Of a stretch of 11,679 bases of DNA, positions 6,469-11,679 are shown piece after piece; position 1 is the first letter of the stretch; each line of letters opens with the position of its first letter. Under the pieces are notes generated by a model. That model saw nothing but the letters and a program-made list of their open reading frames with translations. It was not told the DNA's origin and searched no databases. Location: positions 1-11,679 of the forward strand of contig JALVSV010000352.1 in the NCBI GenBank assembly GCA_027024125.1, in the 5' to 3' direction. This stretch comes from Methylothermaceae bacterium (GTDB lineage: Bacteria > Pseudomonadota > Gammaproteobacteria > Methylococcales > Methylothermaceae). A program made the translations under genes and the position numbers.

Positions 6469-7230
6469 TCAACTGTTTTCCATTGCTGCCTGGACGATAG
6501 CCAGGAATGAGTCGGCCTTCAAAGAAGCCCCCCCGATCAATCCCCCGTCGATATCCTCCTGGGAAAACAGGGAAGATGCATTATCCGCATTGACGCTGCC
6601 CCCGTAGAGAATTCTGACATTGGAAGCAACTTCGGGGTCCTGTGCAACCAATTGCTGACGGATGTGTGCATGGACTTCCTGAGCCTGTTCCGGGGTGGCG
6701 GTACGTCCTGTTCCGATAGCCCAGACCGGCTCATAGGCAATGACAGCATGACCCAAAGACTGAATACCAGCCTGGCCAAGCACAGCCTGTAACTGCCCGT
6801 CGACCACTTTGAAGGTATCGCCCGCTTCCCGTTCTTCCAAGGTTTCCCCAATGCAGAGAATCGGCGTAATACCGTGCTCGATGGCTTTCTGATATCGGGC
6901 AGCTATCAATGCATCGGTTTCACCATAGACTTGGCGGCGCTCAGAATGCCCTACAATCGCCAAGCTGCAGCCGAATTCCTTCAGCATCGGTGCAGAAACT
7001 TCACCTGTGAAAGCACCGCTGTCCTGGTCGGCAACATTTTGCCCTCCCAGCTGCACCATAGACCCCGCCAATCTCTCAGAGACTCCAGGGATGAATACAT
7101 AGGATGGGCAGACTCCCACCTCCACCTGACATTCTGAAGGCAACCCAGAAACGATGGCATCGGCCAGCTGGACCGCGCTTTGGCAAGTCCCGTTCATTTT
7201 CCAATTCCCAACAACCAAAGGTCGCCGCAT
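6469..7230 (-). CDS. tpiA: Triosephosphate isomerase
   Basis: A 253-residue TIM-barrel enzyme, full length, that interconverts dihydroxyacetone phosphate and glyceraldehyde 3-phosphate in glycolysis and gluconeogenesis (EC 5.3.1.1). Substrate-binding Asn9 and Lys11 lie in GNWKMNG, the electrophile His95 in GHSERR, and the catalytic base Glu167 in AYEPVWAIGTG. The phosphate-binding loop is seen as YGGSVN and GGLIGGASL near the C-terminus. A GGGGG sequence sits about 7 nt before the ATG, and a near-consensus sigma-70 promoter lies just upstream. It is first in the unit with secG and tRNA-Leu. Confidence 0.98.
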   Translation of the reverse strand: MRRPLVVGNWKMNGTCQSAVQLADAIVSGLPSECQVEVGVCPSYVFIPGVSERLAGSMVQLGGQNVADQDSGAFTGEVSAPMLKEFGCSLAIVGHSERRQVYGETDALIAARYQKAIEHGITPILCIGETLEEREAGDTFKVVDGQLQAVLGQAGIQSLGHAVIAYEPVWAIGTGRTATPEQAQEVHAHIRQQLVAQDPEVASNVRILYGGSVNADNASSLFSQEDIDGGLIGGASLKADSFLAIVQAAMENS

Positions 7231-7255
7231 GATTTACCCCCTGAAAATTCGATTA

Positions 7256-7284
7256 ATTCTATCCGGATACGACCGTATTGGCAA
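7256..7284 (-). promoter_or_regulatory. Sigma-70-type promoter for tpiA-secG-tRNA-Leu
   Basis: Read on the minus strand, TTGCCA (7284-7279) and TAGAAT (7261-7256) are separated by exactly 17 bases. Each differs from consensus at one position. The predicted transcript would start about 20 bases before the tpiA ATG, leaving just enough leader for the G-rich ribosome site. It lies downstream of element copy B, so tpiA need not depend on dapB readthrough. Confidence 0.75.
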
Positions 7285-7330
7285 ATCCAGCCACTAGGTT
7301 CACAGGATTGCGTCATCTGTTCAAGCTACA

Positions 7331-7437
7331 GGGCAGATGGTCTGCTTCGAAAGACCGTGAAACTTTCCAGCAGGCTCCTTGCCGGCGAGGCTTTCGAATC
7401 AGACCATCTGCCCTTCATTCAATCCTTTACGTGTTTA
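7331..7437 (-). repeat. Structured element, short copy B (internally deleted)
   Basis: Read on the minus strand it begins with the outer block 7437-7414, identical to 3447-3470 of copy A at 23 of 24 positions. A terminal stem follows: 7413-7391 pairs with 7353-7331 (23 positions, one mismatch). Just inside, CCTCGCCGGCAAGGAGCC matches the 5' interior of copy A, and a GAAAGT/TTCACGG stretch matches its 3' interior. The roughly 190 bases of hairpins between these in copy A are missing. It lies between the dapB stop and the tpiA promoter. No U-run follows the stem in either direction, so it is not a typical terminator. It may be a non-autonomous derivative of the longer element, or may serve as a processing or stability hairpin after dapB. 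Confidence 0.85.
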
Positions 7438-7475
7438 TTTGATGCGGCCCAGCTTCAGATCACTGGCCCTGACAT

Positions 7476-9424
<1,949 letters not shown>

Positions 9425-9436
9425 AGACACAACGGC

Positions 9437-9458
9437 GCCGCCGGCACAGGCCGGCGGC
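9437..9458 (-). promoter_or_regulatory. GC-rich hairpin between Shine-Dalgarno and dnaJ start
   Basis: GCCGCCGGC and GCCGGCGGC form a perfect 9-bp stem with a 4-base loop. On the minus strand it lies just after AGGAG (9464-9460) and 12 bases before the dnaJ ATG. No U-run follows, so it is not a typical terminator. Folding would cut the distance from Shine-Dalgarno to ATG from 35 to 13 bases. Confidence 0.7.
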
Positions 9459-9509
9459 TCTCCTCTCGGTTAATCTCTCAGGTTGAACGATAACCCATTA
9501 GGGCCATGG

Positions 9510-11456
9510 TTATTTCTTGTCGTCGTCCTTGACTTCCTCGAATTCAGCATCGACTACATCCTCAGCTCCTGCCTCGGCAGAGGGGCCGGCCTGGCCTCCT
9601 GCTTCAGGGCCAGGACCGCCGCCTTCCCCACCGGCTGCACTGTAAGCCTGTTGAGCAAGCTTACCAGACAACTCGGCCAACTGGCGGGTCTTGGCCTCGA
9701 TGGCATCCTTGTCATCACCCTTGATAAGCTCCTCGAGTTCCTTAGCCACCTGCTCGATCTGCTCCTTGTCACTGGCCGAGACTTTGTCCCCCAGCTCTTC
9801 GAGGCTCTTGCGAGTGGCATGTACCAGGGCATCGGCCTCGTTCCGGGCAGTCACCAATTCCTTGAACTTGCGGTCTTCCTCGGCGTGGAGCTCCGCATCG
9901 CGGACCATGCGCTGAATCTCTTCTTCGGTCAGCCCGCTGGAAGCCTTGATGACGATCGATTGTTCCTTTCCAGTGGCCTTGTCCTTGGCCGACACATTGA
10001 GGATACCATTGGCATCGATGTCGAAAGTCACCTCGATCTGTGGCATACCCCGGGGAGCCGGTGGAATGTCGGTGAGATCGAACTTGCCCAGCGACTTGTT
10101 ATCCTTGGCCATCTCGCGTTCACCCTGCAGTACGTGGACCGTGACCGCGGTCTGATTGTCCTCGGCGGTCGAGAAGATCTGAGTCGCCTTGGTGGGGATG
10201 GTCGTATTCTTTTCGATCAGCTTGGTCATCACCCCACCCAGAGTTTCGATACCCAGGGACAGCGGCGTCACATCCAGCAATAGCACGTCCTTGACCTCAC
10301 CACCCAGCACACCGGCCTGAATCGCGGCACCCAGCGCCACAGCCTCATCCGGGTTGACGTCCTTGCGCGGTTCCTTGCCAAAGATCTGCTGGACGAACTC
10401 CTGTACCTTGGGCATCCGGGTCTGGCCACCCACCAAAATCACATCATCGATCTCAGAAGCCGAAATCCCGGCATCCTTCAAAGCGGTCTCACAGGGCTGC
10501 CGGGTTCTGCTGATCAGGTCCTCGGTGAGCGATTCCAGCTTCGCCCGGGTCAACTTCACGTTCAAATGCTTGGGACCACTGGCATCTGCGGTGATGTACG
10601 GCAGATTGATCTCGGTCTGCTGGGTCGATGACAGCTCGATCTTGGCCTTCTCCGCTGACTCCTTCAAACGTTGGAGCGCCAAGGGATCATTGCGCAGATC
10701 GATACCGGTGTCCTTCTTGAATTCGTCCACCAGGTAGTCGATCACCCGCTTGTCGAAGTCCTCACCACCCAGGAAGGTATCGCCGTTGGTAGCGAGCACT
10801 TCGAACTGTCGCTCGCCTTCCACCTCGGCCATCTCGATGATGGAGATGTCGAAGGTTCCACCACCCAGGTCGTAGACCGCGATCTTGCGCTCTCCGCCCT
10901 GTTTGTCCATGCCAAAGGCCAGCGCGGCCGCGGTTGGCTCATTGATGATACGCTTGACTTCCAGACCGGCAATCCGTCCGGCATCCTTGGTGGCCTGGCG
11001 CTGCGAATCGTTGAAGTAGGCAGGTACGGTGATCACTGCCTCTTTGACCTCTTCGCCCAGATAGGCCTCAGCGTCTTCTTTCAGTTTCTTCAGCACCCGG
11101 GCCGAAATTTCAGGCGGCGCCATCTTCTTGCCCGCTGCTGGCACCTCCACCCATGCGTCCCCATTGGGCGCAGGCACGATCTTGTAGGACACCATATCCA
11201 TGTCCTTTTTGACCACTGGGTCGTCGTACTTGCGCCCAATCAGTCTCTTGATTGCAAACAAGGTGTTCTCAGGGTTGGTGATCGCCTGACGTTTGGCGGG
11301 GCTGCCCACCAGCACCTCACCCTCTTTGGTAAATGCGACGATCGATGGAGTGGTGCGTGCGCCTTCGGCATTCTCAATCACCCGGGCCTTACCCCCTTCC
11401 AGTATCGCCATACACGAATTGGTTGTACCCAAATCGATACCCAAAATCTTTGCCAT
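9510..11456 (-). CDS. dnaK: Chaperone protein DnaK (Hsp70)
   Basis: A full-length 648-residue Hsp70 that folds and refolds proteins in ATP-driven cycles with DnaJ and GrpE. The nucleotide-binding domain shows [10 protein letters not shown] at residues 6-15, the phosphate-2 motif [13 protein letters not shown] near 195, and the adenosine motif [12 protein letters not shown] near 340. The linker [15 protein letters not shown] leads into the substrate-binding beta domain. The helical lid and a flexible Gly/Ala/Glu-rich tail end in EEVKDDDKK, the typical proteobacterial DnaK terminus. GGAG lies about 9 nt before the ATG. A sigma-32 promoter precedes it within the grpE-dnaK gap. Confidence 0.99.
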   Translation of the reverse strand: MAKILGIDLGTTNSCMAILEGGKARVIENAEGARTTPSIVAFTKEGEVLVGSPAKRQAITNPENTLFAIKRLIGRKYDDPVVKKDMDMVSYKIVPAPNGDAWVEVPAAGKKMAPPEISARVLKKLKEDAEAYLGEEVKEAVITVPAYFNDSQRQATKDAGRIAGLEVKRIINEPTAAALAFGMDKQGGERKIAVYDLGGGTFDISIIEMAEVEGERQFEVLATNGDTFLGGEDFDKRVIDYLVDEFKKDTGIDLRNDPLALQRLKESAEKAKIELSSTQQTEINLPYITADASGPKHLNVKLTRAKLESLTEDLISRTRQPCETALKDAGISASEIDDVILVGGQTRMPKVQEFVQQIFGKEPRKDVNPDEAVALGAAIQAGVLGGEVKDVLLLDVTPLSLGIETLGGVMTKLIEKNTTIPTKATQIFSTAEDNQTAVTVHVLQGEREMAKDNKSLGKFDLTDIPPAPRGMPQIEVTFDIDANGILNVSAKDKATGKEQSIVIKASSGLTEEEIQRMVRDAELHAEEDRKFKELVTARNEADALVHATRKSLEELGDKVSASDKEQIEQVAKELEELIKGDDKDAIEAKTRQLAELSGKLAQQAYSAAGGEGGGPGPEAGGQAGPSAEAGAEDVVDAEFEEVKDDDKK

Positions 11457-11508
11457 TGCTTTTTCTCCGTCTATAAGAAATGTTGTCCGTAAATGCCCGC
11501 TGCAGTTA

Positions 11509-11536
11509 AGATGGGGTCATTCGCCACGATTTCAAG
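11509..11536 (-). promoter_or_regulatory. Sigma-32 heat-shock promoter for dnaK
   Basis: On the minus strand CTTGAAA (11536-11530) and CCCCATCT (11516-11509) are separated by 13 bases, matching the RpoH consensus (CTTGAAA, 11-16 bases, CCCCATnT) at every specified position. The grpE stop codon TGA (11534-11532) lies inside the -35 box. Transcription should begin near 11500, giving a leader of about 45 bases before dnaK, so dnaK-dnaJ can be induced without grpE. Confidence 0.92.
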
Positions 11537-11679
11537 CCTGTTCGTCCACCCCGGGGTGCTCCTCAACAGGAGGCTTTGCCACCACCACCAATGCGGGCCG
11601 GATCAGGCGATCATTGAGCAGATAGCCCTTTTGAAACACCTTGACCACGGTATCGGGCGGCACGCCCTTGACTTCCTCT
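11532..11679 (-). CDS. grpE: Nucleotide exchange factor GrpE, C-terminal part
   Basis: The last 49 codons of a gene entering from the right edge. The segment [25 protein letters not shown] is the GrpE C-terminal beta-domain signature (compare the family pattern VQKGYxLxxRLLRPAxVxV). GrpE releases ADP from DnaK, so its position before dnaK fits. A short acidic tail ([10 protein letters not shown]) ends the protein 75 bases before the dnaK start. The N-terminal helices are outside the window. Confidence 0.97.
   Translation of the reverse strand, partial: EEVKGVPPDTVVKVFQKGYLLNDRLIRPALVVVAKPPVEEHPGVDEQA

Noticed and set aside
7331..7413. Intrinsic terminator for dapB
   Set aside because: The stem is strong but no U-run follows on either strand, and its sequence is explained by the dispersed element.
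9490..9513. Hairpin over the dnaK stop codon (ATAACC/GGTTAT)
   Set aside because: Only six contiguous pairs with a 12-base loop and no U-run; it could easily arise by chance.

Overview
The window looks like a chromosomal piece of a gammaproteobacterium of moderately high GC. The evidence is the order grpE-dnaK-dnaJ-dapB, a sigma-32-type promoter in front of dnaK, and a tpiA-secG-tRNA-Leu(GAG) unit. The proteins look proteobacterial throughout; I cannot name a genus from the sequence alone, although a sulfur-oxidiser or Chromatiales-type lineage would fit.

Layout. (1) Positions 1-3094, minus strand: a tight four-gene run read right to left. It encodes a tryptophan-halogenase-like flavoprotein, a stand-alone acyl or peptidyl carrier protein, a stand-alone condensation-type acyltransferase, and the N-terminal part of a second FAD-dependent oxidoreductase that leaves the window at position 1. 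This looks like part of a small carrier-protein-based biosynthetic cluster. No adenylation, ketosynthase or thioesterase gene is visible here. (2) 3095-3446: AT-richer intergenic DNA with no gene seen. (3) 3447-3748, plus strand: a roughly 300-nt element closed by a 24-bp terminal stem and packed with internal hairpins. It reads as a structured noncoding RNA or small mobile element. (4) 3792-5808, plus strand: a two-component pair, a NarL-type histidine kinase with an overlapping LuxR-type response regulator. (5) 5949-5978: a bidirectional terminator separating convergent units. (6) 5992-7284, minus strand: a sigma-70-type promoter, then tpiA, secG and tRNA-Leu(GAG), apparently one transcript. 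(7) 7331-7437, minus strand: a second, internally deleted copy of the element in (3). (8) 7476-11679, minus strand: the heat-shock run grpE (partial)-dnaK-dnaJ followed by dapB.

The most notable item is the pair of dispersed elements. The long copy (A) and the short copy (B) share a 24-nt outer block, both arms of the terminal stem, and short sequences just inside the stem. B lacks the hairpin-rich interior. Two pairs of the stem differ between copies with both partners changed so that pairing is kept, and a third goes from G-U to G-C. This supports selection on a folded form, either RNA or single-stranded DNA. The multi-hairpin architecture and small phrases recall the HEARO/omegaRNA class that accompanies IscB/IsrB nucleases, but no such nuclease gene lies in the window. 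That assignment is an inference.

The housekeeping half shows clear regulatory signals: a sigma-32 promoter whose -35 box contains the grpE stop codon, a near-consensus sigma-70 promoter for tpiA, and a 9-bp hairpin between a Shine-Dalgarno sequence and the dnaJ start.
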